A stretch of DNA of 64,000 nucleotides from Chryseobacterium sp. 7 (GCF_003663845.1 NZ_RCCA01000001.1:992001-1056000); one strand, 5' to 3'. Positions 41,408 through 51,694 are shown, numbered from the stretch's first letter. The notes: generated by a model from the letters alone, not told the origin. Translations and numbers: made by a program.

Positions 41408-42607
41408 TTAAAAATTATATTTCCAGATTTTATAGACTTCGCCTTTTTTAAATTCGGTTTTTTCCAGGGGAAGTTCCATGAAGGCATGGGTTTCTGCAAG
41501 ATGGGAAAAATCTCCGGAACCGTTGGTATTTATTGACTCTGCTATTAATTGTCCTGATTGATTGATGCTGAGTTTTACCTGAGCAAAATACTGCAGCGGA
41601 AAAGGAACCTCTAAATTGTTCTGCAAAACAGCATACTGATTTGTAGTAGAAATTTCCAAAGATCTTTCCAGCCAAGGAATAAAATACCGGTGCAGACACA
41701 TAAATACGGAAACAGGATTTCCGGGAAAGGCGAAAATTAATTTTTCATTTTGGCTTTTTCCAAACCAGAAGGGCTTTCCGGGTCTTTGTTTTATTTTGTG
41801 AAAGAGTTTTTCTACCCCAAGTTCTTCACAGGCTTTCGGGAGATAATCAAATTTTCCCATAGAAACTCCGCCGCTCATGATCAGAATATCGTACACTTCA
41901 ATGCATTGGGAAAGTTCTTTTTTAATGAATTCAAAATCATCATTCCAATGCAATAAATCTGCTTTGATTTTATATTTTTCTAAAACAGATTGTATGGTAA
42001 TTCCGTTGGAACGTCTTAGTTGGAAAAATGTAGGAGTAGTTTCGGGAGGAACCATTTCGTCTCCGGTGGAAATAATAACCACTTTGGGAAGCTTTTTCAC
42101 GGATACAATTGTTTTTCCAACAGATACGGCAATTCCAAGAATGGCAGGCGTAATAATTTCACCTGCTTTTACCAGTATTTCATTGGCTTTTTTATCTCTT
42201 CCTTTTACATGGATATTCTGCCCTTTTTTGATGTCAATATTAATCTTTGCAATTGTATGGTCAATTGAAATATCTTCATAACGGATAACGGTGTCCATTG
42301 AAGAATGAAGGGCTGCACCCGTCATTATTTCAAGGCATTCGTTTTCATTGTCTACAGGAATGGGAGTTTCTCCGGCGGCCTGTACAGCTTTGATGGTAAA
42401 AGCTCTGGTTCCTTTTTCGTATGCTTTAAAACTGATGGCAATTCCGTCTACTGTTGGCCTGTCAAAAGGAGGCAGGTCACGGTCTGCGGTAATATTTTCC
42501 GCTAAAACTCTTCCCAATGCATTTTCATAGGATATTTCTTCCGTTCCAAAGTTTTTTATCTGAGAAAATATGATTTCCTCTGCCTGTTGTACGCTGATCA
42601 TTTCCAT
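41408..42607 (-). CDS. moeA: molybdopterin molybdotransferase MoeA
   Basis: 399 aa with the domains of MoeA: N-terminal DRDLPPFDRPTVDGIAISF, then the MoCF-like core with STGDEMVPP, IMSGGVSMGKFDYLP and FWFGKSQNEKLIFAFPGNPVSVF, and domain IV at the C-terminus. It inserts molybdate into (adenylylated) molybdopterin. No mogA/moaB gene is in the window. Two bases after moaA. Confidence 0.94.
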   Translation of the reverse strand: MEMISVQQAEEIIFSQIKNFGTEEISYENALGRVLAENITADRDLPPFDRPTVDGIAISFKAYEKGTRAFTIKAVQAAGETPIPVDNENECLEIMTGAALHSSMDTVIRYEDISIDHTIAKINIDIKKGQNIHVKGRDKKANEILVKAGEIITPAILGIAVSVGKTIVSVKKLPKVVIISTGDEMVPPETTPTFFQLRRSNGITIQSVLEKYKIKADLLHWNDDFEFIKKELSQCIEVYDILIMSGGVSMGKFDYLPKACEELGVEKLFHKIKQRPGKPFWFGKSQNEKLIFAFPGNPVSVFMCLHRYFIPWLERSLEISTTNQYAVLQNNLEVPFPLQYFAQVKLSINQSGQLIAESINTNGSGDFSHLAETHAFMELPLEKTEFKKGEVYKIWKYNF

Positions 42608-42609
42608 AA

Positions 42610-43596
42610 TTAACCTCCTATTGTTGCCATTGACTGATGAATCTGCGAAGAGTTCAGACTCAATTTTTCAGCTTCCCATCCGTCTTTTGGCTTTTTATGT
42701 ATGGCGCTGATAATGATGTTCTTCAGTTCAATATCTGTTTTTCCAGCCCGTATTTCATCTTTCAGATTGATTCCGCCGCCCTCGTATAAGCAGGTTCTGA
42801 GGATTCCGGATGGTGTGATTCTTATTCTGTTGCAGTCTCCACAAAATGAGCGTGTATACGCTGCAATGATTCCGATACCACCCATAAAACCTGGAATCTT
42901 ATAATTGTATGAAGTTGAACCTTGAGGATCTTCTGTCTTTTGAATTTCGTGGAAGTGTTCTTTGATGTGATGATAAATCTGGGTGAAATTCCATTTTAGA
43001 GAAACATTCGTATCGCTGCCGTTAAAAGGCATTTCTTCAATAAATCGGACATCTACAGGAAGATCTTTTGTAAGTGTTACCAGTGGAATAATATCTTCAA
43101 TATTCTGCCCCTCCATCACTACGGTATTGATTTTTACTTTGATATTGTGCTGCAATAAGCGATCAAATGTCTTCATCACTTTATCAAAACTATTTCTCCG
43201 TGTAATTTTGAAAAAACGGTCGCTGTCAAGTGTATCTAGACTTAGATTGACAGAGCGTATTCCATATTTTTTTAATTGCGGAATATACTGATCAGTAAGA
43301 AGACCGTTGGTTGTAATACTGAGATCACTCAAACCATGTAATTGTGATATTTTCCGAATAAGCTCAATGCTGTTTTTTCTCACGAAAGGCTCGCCTCCTG
43401 TAATCCTGATTTTATCCACTCCCATATCTGTAAATACAGAACAGATTCTGAGCATTTCCTCATCGGTCATCAGTTCATCTTGTTTGATCCAGCTAAGACC
43501 TTTTTCCGGCATACAATAGGTACAGCGGAGATTACACCGGTCTACAACAGCAAGCCTGAGATAATTAATGCGCCTTCCAAATTGATCTGTCAACAT
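42610..43596 (-). CDS. moaA: GTP 3',8-cyclase MoaA
   Basis: 328 aa radical SAM enzyme. The N-terminal cluster motif RCNLRCTYCMPEKGLSW (CxxxCxxC), ITGGEPFVRKN, and the C-terminal cluster CGDCNRIRITPSGILRTCLYEGGG are complete. The C-terminal GG dipeptide (MATIGG) required for activity is present. First enzyme of Moco synthesis. First gene of the leftward operon, with a good promoter and palindrome upstream. Confidence 0.96.
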   Translation of the reverse strand: MLTDQFGRRINYLRLAVVDRCNLRCTYCMPEKGLSWIKQDELMTDEEMLRICSVFTDMGVDKIRITGGEPFVRKNSIELIRKISQLHGLSDLSITTNGLLTDQYIPQLKKYGIRSVNLSLDTLDSDRFFKITRRNSFDKVMKTFDRLLQHNIKVKINTVVMEGQNIEDIIPLVTLTKDLPVDVRFIEEMPFNGSDTNVSLKWNFTQIYHHIKEHFHEIQKTEDPQGSTSYNYKIPGFMGGIGIIAAYTRSFCGDCNRIRITPSGILRTCLYEGGGINLKDEIRAGKTDIELKNIIISAIHKKPKDGWEAEKLSLNSSQIHQSMATIGG

Positions 43597-43618
43597 TTTA
43601 AATACAATGAGTCTTATA

Positions 43619-43651
43619 CAAATATACTGAATGAAGTAAATTCATTTCAGT
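43619..43651 (-). promoter_or_regulatory. moaA promoter with overlapping palindrome
   Basis: TATATTTG on the minus strand (43619-43626) fits the -7 box. An imperfect inverted repeat (ACTGAATGAA / TTCATTTCAGT, 43626-43651) covers the spacer and -33 region, where a repressor could act. Confidence 0.6.
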
Positions 43652-43680
43652 ATTTATTGGCCAAATCTCATAAAAAATAA

Positions 43681-43707
43681 AAATCTTACAATAGGGTTGT
43701 AAGATTT
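43681..43707 (-). terminator. terminator after the acid phosphatase gene
   Basis: Perfect 11-bp stem AAATCTTACAA / TTGTAAGATTT with loop TAGGG, and a T-run on the minus strand. Confidence 0.85.
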
Positions 43708-43719
43708 TCTTGGAATATT

Positions 43720-44544
43720 TTATGGATTAGATTTCACAGCATCATACATCATTGAGTTTCTCTGCTGATCTGTATAATCATATTTGTAGTTATAAAATGA
43801 GGATTCCCAGTCTCCGTAACTCACATTCGGGATGATAATGAATTTCTTTCCAAAGTCATCTGCGGAATTTTTTACGGCTGAAGAACGTTCTGTTTCAGAT
43901 TTTTTGTCAAACAGATCAGAGAAATCGGCAAGATTATCGCCCAGAAGCAAAACGATATTATAATTTTTAGCAATGTCTTTTCTGCGGGTTTCCTTACTGC
44001 TTTCTTTTGATCTTAAAATAAGGTTGGTATCACTTTGAACAGGGAAATTGTATTTCTTTAAATTCTTCAGAGTTCCTTCACGTTCCTGCTCAACACGGTT
44101 GGTCACATAGAAAACCTGAATCCCTTTGCTTGCAGCATACTGATAAAACTTCTGAGAACCTGTAAGTGGAGTAGCGATTCCTTTTGCCGTCCATTCTTCC
44201 CATGTTTTCTGATCGTAATTCTTCCCCATTTTTGAGCGTTCCACAGCGTAATAAGAATTGTCTAAAAAGGTTTCATCAATATCGGAAACGATGGCTAAAG
44301 GTTTGTCTGATTTCTGCGCTAAAGCCTGATCCAGACGGAGTGTTGCAATATTGTACGCCTGAAGGCACAATGCTTCATATTCTGCTGCTCTTTGCTGATA
44401 AAATGCAGCATATATTTTTCCGTCACGTCCAAGGTTTTGATAAGGAGTTTCTTCCGTGGAAGTCTTTGCAACCGGAGCTGCCGTTGTACACGATATAACC
44501 GAAACAAGGAAACAGCCTGCAATAATGAGATTAAAATTTTTCAT
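43720..44544 (-). CDS. lipoprotein e(P4)-family 5'-nucleotidase / class C acid phosphatase
   Basis: 274 aa. Lipoprotein signal with lipobox VISC (Cys19). HAD-type catalytic motif AIVSDIDETFLDNSYY (DxD), TNRVEQEREGTLKNLKKYNF and the acidic motif LLLGDNLADFSDLF. P4-type enzymes dephosphorylate nucleotides such as NMN at the outer membrane to allow uptake. Full length and single gene. Confidence 0.93.
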   Translation of the reverse strand: MKNFNLIIAGCFLVSVISCTTAAPVAKTSTEETPYQNLGRDGKIYAAFYQQRAAEYEALCLQAYNIATLRLDQALAQKSDKPLAIVSDIDETFLDNSYYAVERSKMGKNYDQKTWEEWTAKGIATPLTGSQKFYQYAASKGIQVFYVTNRVEQEREGTLKNLKKYNFPVQSDTNLILRSKESSKETRRKDIAKNYNIVLLLGDNLADFSDLFDKKSETERSSAVKNSADDFGKKFIIIPNVSYGDWESSFYNYKYDYTDQQRNSMMYDAVKSNP

Positions 44545-44614
44545 TGAATTTGAATAGGAAAGACAAAATTATGACAATTTGATTGCATGGCAAATATTTT
44601 ATGGAAGTAAAAAA

Positions 44615-44645
44615 GGAGACCGACTATAAGAACAAGCCAGCCTCC
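44615..44645 (-). terminator. terminator of the prp-valine operon
   Basis: 10-bp stem GGAGACCGAC / GCCAGCCTCC (with G-T pairs), T-run on the minus strand, 35 bases after the enoyl-CoA hydratase stop. Confidence 0.75.
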
Positions 44646-44680
44646 TAAAAATCAAATATATCTTTAAGAATTATTTTCGT

Positions 44681-45463
44681 TTATTCTCCTTTAAAATCAG
44701 GGTTTCTTTTTTCTACAAATGCGCTGATACCTTCGTTGTGATCCTTCGTGTCAAATAATTCTCCGAATAAAACAGCTTCCTGTCGTAAGCCATCAGTAAT
44801 ATGTAATTCCGTACCTGTGTTCAGTGATTGTTTTGCTTTTGCTACGGCTACAGGACCTCTTGAGGCTATTATTTGAGCTAATTTGTGAGCTTCATTCAAT
44901 AATTCTTCAGGAGCAATCACACGGTTTACAAAACCTAGTTCTTTACAGGCTTCTGCTGAGTAAAATTCACCTGAGAATATCATTTCTCTTGCTTTGTACA
45001 ATCCAATAGCTCTCGGTAAGCGCTGTGTTCCTCCAAAACAAGGCAATAATCCAAGGGTAACTTCCGGTAATCCGAATTTTGCTTTTTCACTGGCTAAGAT
45101 GATGTCACAGGCCAAAGCGAGCTCGCATCCTCCGCCTAATGCAAAACCGTTAACTGCTGCTATCACGGGGAAGGGGAATGCTTCAATAGAATTGAAAGCG
45201 GTTTGAGCCATCAACGAAAATTCTGTAGCTTGTTTTGGAGTCATACCTTGCATGGATTTAATGTCGGCACCAGCAACAAAAGCTTTTTCCCCGGATCCGG
45301 TAATGATTAAAACCCGGATATCTTTATTGGATTGGATTTGATCTGCGAATGATTTCAATTCATTTAAAACCGTTTCATTTAAAGCATTTAAAGCCTGCGG
45401 GCGGTTGATGGTTAAGGTTCCGACATGTCCTTCCTGCTGGTATAGTAATGTTTCAAAATTCAT
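44681..45463 (-). CDS. enoyl-CoA hydratase (crotonase family)
   Basis: 260 aa. Crotonase motifs AFVAGADIKSMQGM (oxyanion loop), ALGGGCELALACDI, FGLPEVTLGLLPCFGGTQRLPR with Glu, and C-terminal EKRNPDFKGE. Both catalytic Glu positions (GGGCELA and PEVTLG) are kept, so hydratase activity is likely; in this operon it would hydrate methacrylyl-CoA to 3-hydroxyisobutyryl-CoA. Last gene of the operon, 2 bases after mmsB. Confidence 0.9.
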   Translation of the reverse strand: MNFETLLYQQEGHVGTLTINRPQALNALNETVLNELKSFADQIQSNKDIRVLIITGSGEKAFVAGADIKSMQGMTPKQATEFSLMAQTAFNSIEAFPFPVIAAVNGFALGGGCELALACDIILASEKAKFGLPEVTLGLLPCFGGTQRLPRAIGLYKAREMIFSGEFYSAEACKELGFVNRVIAPEELLNEAHKLAQIIASRGPVAVAKAKQSLNTGTELHITDGLRQEAVLFGELFDTKDHNEGISAFVEKRNPDFKGE

Positions 45464-45465
45464 GA

Positions 45466-46350
45466 TTACTGATGTTTGTTTAAAAATTGAATGATGCTTG
45501 AAAAATCACTTGTGCCATTTCCGGCTTCACTCCAGATTCTGTAAAGGTTTAAGGCTGCATTTCCCAATGGGGTAGAGGTTCTGGTTTCCAGTCCGGCTTC
45601 CGCTGCCAATCCTAAATCTTTTGTCATCAGATCCACCGCGAATCCTCCTGAGTATTCTCTTGAAGACGGAGCATTTTCCATCACTCCTGGATACGGATTG
45701 TAAACTTCCAGCGACCAGTTTCTCCCGGAACTTTTCTGCATAATTTCACTTAATATTTTAGGTTCTAATCCGTGACGGACTCCTAAATTAATGGCTTCAG
45801 AGGTTCCAATCATGTGTATAGCCAGCAGCATATTATTACAGATTTTTGCTACCTGTCCAGCCCCGGAATCCCCGGCATGGAAGATATTCTGTCCCATGCA
45901 TTTTAGTATCGGTCTGGCCTTTTCATAGTCTTTGGTTTTACCGCCAACAATAAAGGTTAATGTTCCTGCCTGTGCTCCTGCAGTACCACCGGAAACAGGT
46001 GCATCGATCATTTTGCATCCCTTTGTAGCAGCCAGTTCAGCAACAGAGCGGGCAGTGACTGCATCAATAGTACTGCTGTCAATGATCAGTGTATCATGTT
46101 TCAGCTGACTGATGAATTCTTCGGAATAGAGCTCAGCAACGTGTTTGCCAGACGGAAGCATTGAAATAATAATATCCGCGTTTTTCGCCGCTGCTACAGC
46201 TGAATCAGAGATCTGTCCGCCTGCTGAAACTAATATTTGCAAAGCTGATTGTGAAAGATCAAATCCGGTAACGTTATGACCTTTCTTTATAAGGTTGATG
46301 GCCATGGGACCACCCATATTTCCTAATCCTATAAATGCGATATTTGACAT
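45466..46350 (-). CDS. mmsB: 3-hydroxyisobutyrate dehydrogenase
   Basis: 294 aa. Rossmann motif FIGLGNMGGPMAINLIKKGH, substrate motif DAPVSGGTAGAQAGTLTF and GQVAKICNNMLLA with the catalytic Lys. NAD-dependent oxidation of 3-hydroxyisobutyrate to methylmalonate semialdehyde in valine breakdown. It fits its place between the CoA hydrolase and the other valine genes. The mmsB name is by function and context. Confidence 0.9.
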   Translation of the reverse strand: MSNIAFIGLGNMGGPMAINLIKKGHNVTGFDLSQSALQILVSAGGQISDSAVAAAKNADIIISMLPSGKHVAELYSEEFISQLKHDTLIIDSSTIDAVTARSVAELAATKGCKMIDAPVSGGTAGAQAGTLTFIVGGKTKDYEKARPILKCMGQNIFHAGDSGAGQVAKICNNMLLAIHMIGTSEAINLGVRHGLEPKILSEIMQKSSGRNWSLEVYNPYPGVMENAPSSREYSGGFAVDLMTKDLGLAAEAGLETRTSTPLGNAALNLYRIWSEAGNGTSDFSSIIQFLNKHQ

Positions 46351-46352
46351 AA

Positions 46353-47462
46353 TTAATCTTTTTTTCCTAAGTTTTTTAATGGATGTTCTTCATGAGGCCA
46401 AAGCGGAGCAAAATAGCTGTCTACCCATTCTTTAGTTATATCACTGAATGTAGCAGGATGCCATTTTGGAGACAAATCTTTATCTACTAGTAAAGCTCTT
46501 ACCCCTTCTGCAAAATCTGGATGAATACAGCATTGGCAGGATAAGTTTAATTCTGATTGAAAGACTTCTTCCAGACTTAAATTTTCACCTTCTTTCAATT
46601 GCCTGAAGATGATGTGTGCTGAGCTTGGCGAGCCTGCTTCAAAGCTTTTTATTCCTGTATTGATCCATTCATCTTTATCAGGATATTGCAGTAAAATTTC
46701 TTTAAATGCTTCCAAAGAATCCATTCCTTCAAACTTTTTAATAAATGAATGATGGATTTGTGCCTGTGATTCGGGAGTATCTGTTTCTTTGGAGATATTT
46801 TCCAGGATTACGGAAACTGTTTGATGGTTATTTCCATTCCACTGAGCCTGGTTAAGATCATCCAGGAGTTTTTCTTTTGAACTGGAAGAAACGTAATAAT
46901 CTGCCAATCCTAAGAATTTACAGTCGGCTCCTTCTAATCTGGCACCCGTTAATCCTAGATAAATTCCATAAGCGGAAGGCATTTTATTTAAAAACCACGT
47001 ACCGCCAACGTCAGGATATAAACCGATGGTAATTTCAGGCATTGCGAGTTTACTTCTTTCTGTAACAATACGATGGGATGCCCCAACCATAATTCCGATG
47101 CCGCCACCCATCACAATTCCATGTCCCCAGACAATAATGGGTTTCGGATACGTGTGAATAGCATAATCTACCTGATATTCCTTTAAAAAGAAATCGAAAC
47201 ACGGCTGAGGTATTTGTGTCCCATCAATGCTTTGCTGTTCAATAATAGCATTGTGAAGTTTTCTTACATCTCCTCCGGCACAAAGGGCTTTTTCACCTGC
47301 TCCCTGAATAAACAGACAGGCTATTTCATCGGATGTTTTCCAGTTTTCCAAAACAGTTTTCAGTTCTTCAATCATTTCTAATGAAAGCGAATTGAGTGTT
47401 TTTTCGGAATTCAGGGTGATGATCCCGACTTTATTTTTTATTTCTGTTAGTACTAAACTCAT
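46353..47462 (-). CDS. 3-hydroxyisobutyryl-CoA hydrolase
   Basis: 369 aa, too long for a plain hydratase and matching the HIBCH subgroup: GAGEKALCAGGDVRKL, GHGIVMGGGIGIMVGASHRIVTE, PEITIGLYPDVGGTWFLNK and the C-terminal EGVRALLVDKDLSPKWHP. It frees 3-hydroxyisobutyrate from CoA so that MmsB can act. Two bases upstream of mmsB on the minus strand. Confidence 0.92.
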   Translation of the reverse strand: MSLVLTEIKNKVGIITLNSEKTLNSLSLEMIEELKTVLENWKTSDEIACLFIQGAGEKALCAGGDVRKLHNAIIEQQSIDGTQIPQPCFDFFLKEYQVDYAIHTYPKPIIVWGHGIVMGGGIGIMVGASHRIVTERSKLAMPEITIGLYPDVGGTWFLNKMPSAYGIYLGLTGARLEGADCKFLGLADYYVSSSSKEKLLDDLNQAQWNGNNHQTVSVILENISKETDTPESQAQIHHSFIKKFEGMDSLEAFKEILLQYPDKDEWINTGIKSFEAGSPSSAHIIFRQLKEGENLSLEEVFQSELNLSCQCCIHPDFAEGVRALLVDKDLSPKWHPATFSDITKEWVDSYFAPLWPHEEHPLKNLGKKD

Positions 47463-47477
47463 TTTTAATCTTTTGAA

Positions 47478-48638
47478 TTAACGGATTTGTATCATGGCTC
47501 CTTCTTCTAAAATTTTTCTGGAGATCACCAGTTTCATAATTTCGTTGGTTCCTTCTACTATCTGATGTACTCTGGCATCACGCATAAGGCGTTCCACCGG
47601 AAAATCCTGTGTACATCCATATCCGCCTAATATCTGTAATGCTTCATTACAAATATTGAAGCACATATCGGTAGCCAGGCGTTTTGCCATAGCACAGTAA
47701 GTAGTAGCATTTGTGTCTTTAGAATCTAATTTGAAAGCAGCTAAATGAACCATCTGGCGGGCTGCTACAAGTTCTGTCGCCATATCAGCGATTTTAAACT
47801 GCAGCGACTGAAACTGTGCCAGTGATTTGCCGAACTGCCTTCTTTCATGCATATACTTTCTAGCTTGATTAATAGCTCCCTGTGCCGCTCCTACAGAACA
47901 CGTTCCGATATTGATGCGGCCACCATCCAGACCTTTCAATGCTATTTTAAAGCCTTGTCCCAATTCTCCCAAGAGGTATTTTTCATCTACTTCTACCTGA
48001 TCAAAGAAGACAAAGCGTGTCGGCTGGGTATTCCAACCTAATTTTTTCTCTTTTTCTCCGAAACTGATTCCTTTAGAATTGGCTGGAACGACAAAAGCAC
48101 TGATTCCTTTGGGACCGGAATCTCCTGTATGGACTATTACAATGAGTATATCACTTTCGCCTGCCCCGGAGATGAATGCTTTTGTCCCGTTAATGATGTA
48201 TTTGTTCCCATTTTTTATTGCCGTTGTTTTTAAAGCTGCTGCATCTGAACCGGAGCCCGGCTCAGTAAGACAATAGGATCCTAATAATATTCCTGATGAC
48301 AAATCCGGACATAATTGTTTTCTGATTTCATCATTCCCAAATTCATCAATCATCCATGAAACCATATTGTGTATGGTAATGTAGGCGGTAGTGGAAGGAC
48401 AGGCTGCAGCGAGTTCTTCAAATATAATGCTGGCATCTAATCGCGATAATCCCAGACCTCCGGCATCTTCGCTGGTATAAACACCGCAGAAACCCAGTTC
48501 TCCGGCTTTTGCGATGGCTTCCCTCGGAAATATCTTCTGGGAATCCCATTCCGAAGCATAAGGTGCCAGTTCTTTATCGGCAAATCTTCTTGCGGCATCC
48601 TGAAACGCCAGTTGATCTTGATTTAGGTTGAATTCCAT
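47478..48638 (-). CDS. acyl-CoA dehydrogenase, probably isobutyryl-CoA dehydrogenase
   Basis: 386 aa. ACAD signatures YCLTEPGSGSDAAALKTTA and the C-terminal QILGGYGCTQDFPVERLMRD plus QIVEGTNEIMKLVISRKIL. FAD-linked oxidation of a branched acyl-CoA; the flanking HIBCH, MmsB and MmsA genes point to isobutyryl-CoA. Complete and in frame. Overlap-free 15-base spacing to the next gene. Confidence 0.92.
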   Translation of the reverse strand: MEFNLNQDQLAFQDAARRFADKELAPYASEWDSQKIFPREAIAKAGELGFCGVYTSEDAGGLGLSRLDASIIFEELAAACPSTTAYITIHNMVSWMIDEFGNDEIRKQLCPDLSSGILLGSYCLTEPGSGSDAAALKTTAIKNGNKYIINGTKAFISGAGESDILIVIVHTGDSGPKGISAFVVPANSKGISFGEKEKKLGWNTQPTRFVFFDQVEVDEKYLLGELGQGFKIALKGLDGGRINIGTCSVGAAQGAINQARKYMHERRQFGKSLAQFQSLQFKIADMATELVAARQMVHLAAFKLDSKDTNATTYCAMAKRLATDMCFNICNEALQILGGYGCTQDFPVERLMRDARVHQIVEGTNEIMKLVISRKILEEGAMIQIR

Positions 48639-48645
48639 AGAAAAC

Positions 48646-50141
48646 TTATTTTAAACTGATGGTCATATTCAGATCGCCTACAGGAATGTCTTCTTCAAAC
48701 CAACGGGCTGTAATCGTTTTGGTTTCCGTGTAAAAACGAACACCTTGTTTTCCGTAAGAATGCAGGTCGCCAAAGAATGATTTTCTCCATCCTGTAAAAG
48801 AGAAAAACGGTAATGGAACAGGAATCGGAAGGTTTACTCCAATTTGTCCCACTTCAATTTCATGCTGGAATTTTCTTGCTGCTGCTCCTGAGTTGGTAAA
48901 GATTGAAGTTCCGTTTCCATAAGGATTAGCATTGATTATTTTAACAGCTTCATCCAGTGTTTCTGCTTTCATAAGTAATAGGGCTGGCCCGAAAATTTCA
49001 TCTTTGTAAATATTCATATCCGTAGATACATTATTGAATAACGTTGCTCCTACAAAGTATCCGTTTTCATAGCCTTCCACTTTACAGTTGCTGCCATCCA
49101 GCAATACTTCGGCTCCCTGGTCGTAAGCACTTTTAATTAACCTTACAACCTTATCTTTTGATTGTTTGTTGATGAGAGGACCAAAGGCAGCAGAATCATC
49201 AGACCAAACTCCAGGTTTAATCGTACTTAAAGCTTTTTGATATCATCCACCCAATTTTGAGCTTCACCCACCAAAACGGCTACACTGATGGCCATACAAC
49301 GCTGTCCGGCTGCTCCGCAGGAAGCTCCTACGAGATTGTTTATCACCTGTTCTTTATTGGCGTCCGGCATTACTACCATGTGGTTTTTTGCGCCGCCAAA
49401 AGCCTGAACTCTTTTCAGATTATCGGTTCCTGTACGATAAACATGTTCCGCTACAGGAACTGAGCCTACAAATGAAATTGCTTTGATTTCCAGATGATTC
49501 AGAATATGATTGACCTGGTCTTTGGAACCGTGAACAATATTCAGAACTCCTTTAGGAAAACCTGCTTCCAGAAATAACTCAGCCATTTTCATAGAAGTCA
49601 TAGGTGTTTGCTCTGAAGGTTTTAAAATGAAGGTATTTCCACAGGCAATCGCTATTGGAAACATCCATAAAGGAATCATTGCAGGAAAGTTGAAAGGGGT
49701 AATCCCTGCACAGACGCCAAGGGGCTGAATATAGCTGTAGGTATCAACACCTCTTGCTACATTTTCTACCGTTTCTCCCATCATAAGTGTCGGAATGTTG
49801 CAGGCATGTTCTACCACTTCAATTCCACGCCATACATCTCCCATGGCATCAGGGAATGTTTTTCCGTTTTCTTGGGAAAGAATTTTGGCAATTTCTTTTT
49901 GATTTTCTTTTAAAAGCTGCTGGTATTTTAGAAAGAATCTGGCTCTTTCCGGGGTAGCGACTTCTTTCCATATTTTGAAAGCTTCTTTAGCGGATTCTAT
50001 AGCCTGATCTATTTCAGATAATTCCGTTAAAGGGACTTCTGCAAGAATTTCCTGGGTAGCTGGATTTTCTACAGGAAGATGCTGTGTAGCTTTACTTTCT
50101 ATAAAATCTCCGTTGATTAATATTTTTACTTTTTGTGACAT
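48646..50141 (-). pseudogene. mmsA: methylmalonate-semialdehyde dehydrogenase, frameshifted
   Basis: The N-terminal part (50141 to ~49227; [20 protein letters not shown]) and the C-terminal part (~49226 to 48646, ending [20 protein letters not shown]) are in different frames. The break is at a run of five A on the minus strand (T5 at 49234-49238): six would restore [20 protein letters not shown] and join the halves into one ~500-aa enzyme. The catalytic Cys lies in [14 protein letters not shown], before the break. MmsA makes propionyl-CoA from methylmalonate semialdehyde, the link from valine to the prp genes upstream. A real mutation or a homopolymer sequencing error cannot be told apart here. 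The ATG at 50141 is preferred over 50195. Confidence 0.9.
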
Positions 50142-50208
50142 GATTTTTAGATTGAGAGTGAAAAGCTGAGAGTGCATTTCATTTTCCACTCTCAACCTTT
50201 GAATTAGA

Positions 50209-51660
50209 TTATATTACCAGAAGATCAACGAATTCGTTGACATCCAGATTAACAAGCGTATCGTATTCTAAAGAATTTTCTAATACAATTCTCTGTTGTT
50301 TTTCCGGGAAAATTCTGGCAAGATTTACTTTGTATTTCTTGATCAGTTCAGGAATTCCTTCATCTCTTCTGCGTTTGTGGCCAATTGGATATTCTACAAC
50401 GATTTCTTCCAAGACTGTTCCATCGTTTAATTCTACCGTTAAAGCATTAGCAATGGAACGTTTTTCCGGATCATGATAATCTGTAGTAAACTGTACATCT
50501 TCCACACATTCAATTTTATCACGAAGGATGTCAATTCTTGGATCTGATGCCACATTATCTTCATAATCTGCAGCAGTCAGTCTTCCGAAAATCAATGGAA
50601 CTGCTACCATGTACTGAATAGCATGGTCACGGTCAGCAGGGTTGTTTAGCGGACCTTTTTTATCAATGATACGAATGCAGGCTTCGTGGGTACGGATGGT
50701 TATTTTCTTGATATCTTCAGCGGATTTTCCTGATTCTTTTAACTGATGATGTAACGTGATTGCTGCTTCTACAGCCGTTTGAGAGTGGAATTCTGCCGGG
50801 AAAGAGATTTTGAACAGTACATTTTCCATAACATAAGAACCATATTCTCTCTGGAATTTGAATTCATTTCCTTTGAAAGATACATCATAGAATCCCCATG
50901 TTTTTGCGGTTAGTACGGACGGATAGCCCATTTCACCTGTTTGGGCAATTAATGCCAGACGTACAGCTCTTGATGTGGCATCTCCGGCAGCCCATGATTT
51001 ACGGCTTCCTGTATTGGGAGCGTGACGGTATGTTCTTAAAGACTGTCCATCAACAAATGCTAGAGAAATGGCATTGATCAATTCATCGCGGGTCAAACCG
51101 ATCAGTTTTCCAACAACCGCTGTAGAGGCTAGTTTTACCAATAAAACATGGTCTAAACCTACTTTGTTGAATGAGTTTTCTAATGCTATAACTCCCTGGA
51201 TTTCATGAGCCATGATCATTGCTTCCAAAACCTGTTTCATTTTTAACGGAGCTTTTCCTTCTGCAATATTTGTTCTGGAAAGCCAGTCTGCTGTTGCTAA
51301 AATTCCTCCCAGATTATCTGAAGGATGTCCCCATTCAGCGGCTAACCAGGTATCATTAAAATCGAGCCAGCGGATAATTGCTCCGATGTTGAAAGCAGCC
51401 TGTACAGGATCTAATTGAAATTGAGTCCCCGGAACTTTAGCCCCGTTCGGAACTACAGTACCTTTTACGATAGGCCCTAAAAGTTTGGTACATGCAGGAT
51501 AGGTCAGTGCTTCCAATCCGCATCCGATGGTGTCTAATAAACAGTAATGAGCTGTTTTCCAGGCTAAATCGTTTTTGATTTCATAGGTTAATACATAATC
51601 TGCAATATCTGTTAATACCTGATCCGGTTGTGGTCTTTCGTTTGAAATGTGTGATGACAT
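50209..51660 (-). CDS. prpD: 2-methylcitrate dehydratase PrpD
   Basis: 483 aa, MmgE/PrpD family. Signatures [37 protein letters not shown] and [24 protein letters not shown] are those of proteobacterial PrpD. It dehydrates 2-methylcitrate to 2-methylaconitate. Third gene of the methylcitrate cycle block, 34 bases after prpC. No acnD or prpF is present, so this PrpD would be the stereospecific stand-alone type. Confidence 0.95.
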   Translation of the reverse strand: MSSHISNERPQPDQVLTDIADYVLTYEIKNDLAWKTAHYCLLDTIGCGLEALTYPACTKLLGPIVKGTVVPNGAKVPGTQFQLDPVQAAFNIGAIIRWLDFNDTWLAAEWGHPSDNLGGILATADWLSRTNIAEGKAPLKMKQVLEAMIMAHEIQGVIALENSFNKVGLDHVLLVKLASTAVVGKLIGLTRDELINAISLAFVDGQSLRTYRHAPNTGSRKSWAAGDATSRAVRLALIAQTGEMGYPSVLTAKTWGFYDVSFKGNEFKFQREYGSYVMENVLFKISFPAEFHSQTAVEAAITLHHQLKESGKSAEDIKKITIRTHEACIRIIDKKGPLNNPADRDHAIQYMVAVPLIFGRLTAADYEDNVASDPRIDILRDKIECVEDVQFTTDYHDPEKRSIANALTVELNDGTVLEEIVVEYPIGHKRRRDEGIPELIKKYKVNLARIFPEKQQRIVLENSLEYDTLVNLDVNEFVDLLVI

Positions 51661-51694
51661 CTTTATTTTTTGATTTAATTATGAATTGATTTTT

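Noticed and set aside
48646..50195. Two separate aldehyde dehydrogenase genes
   Set aside because: The two ORFs are consecutive parts of one MmsA in different frames, joined by adding one base to a homopolymer.
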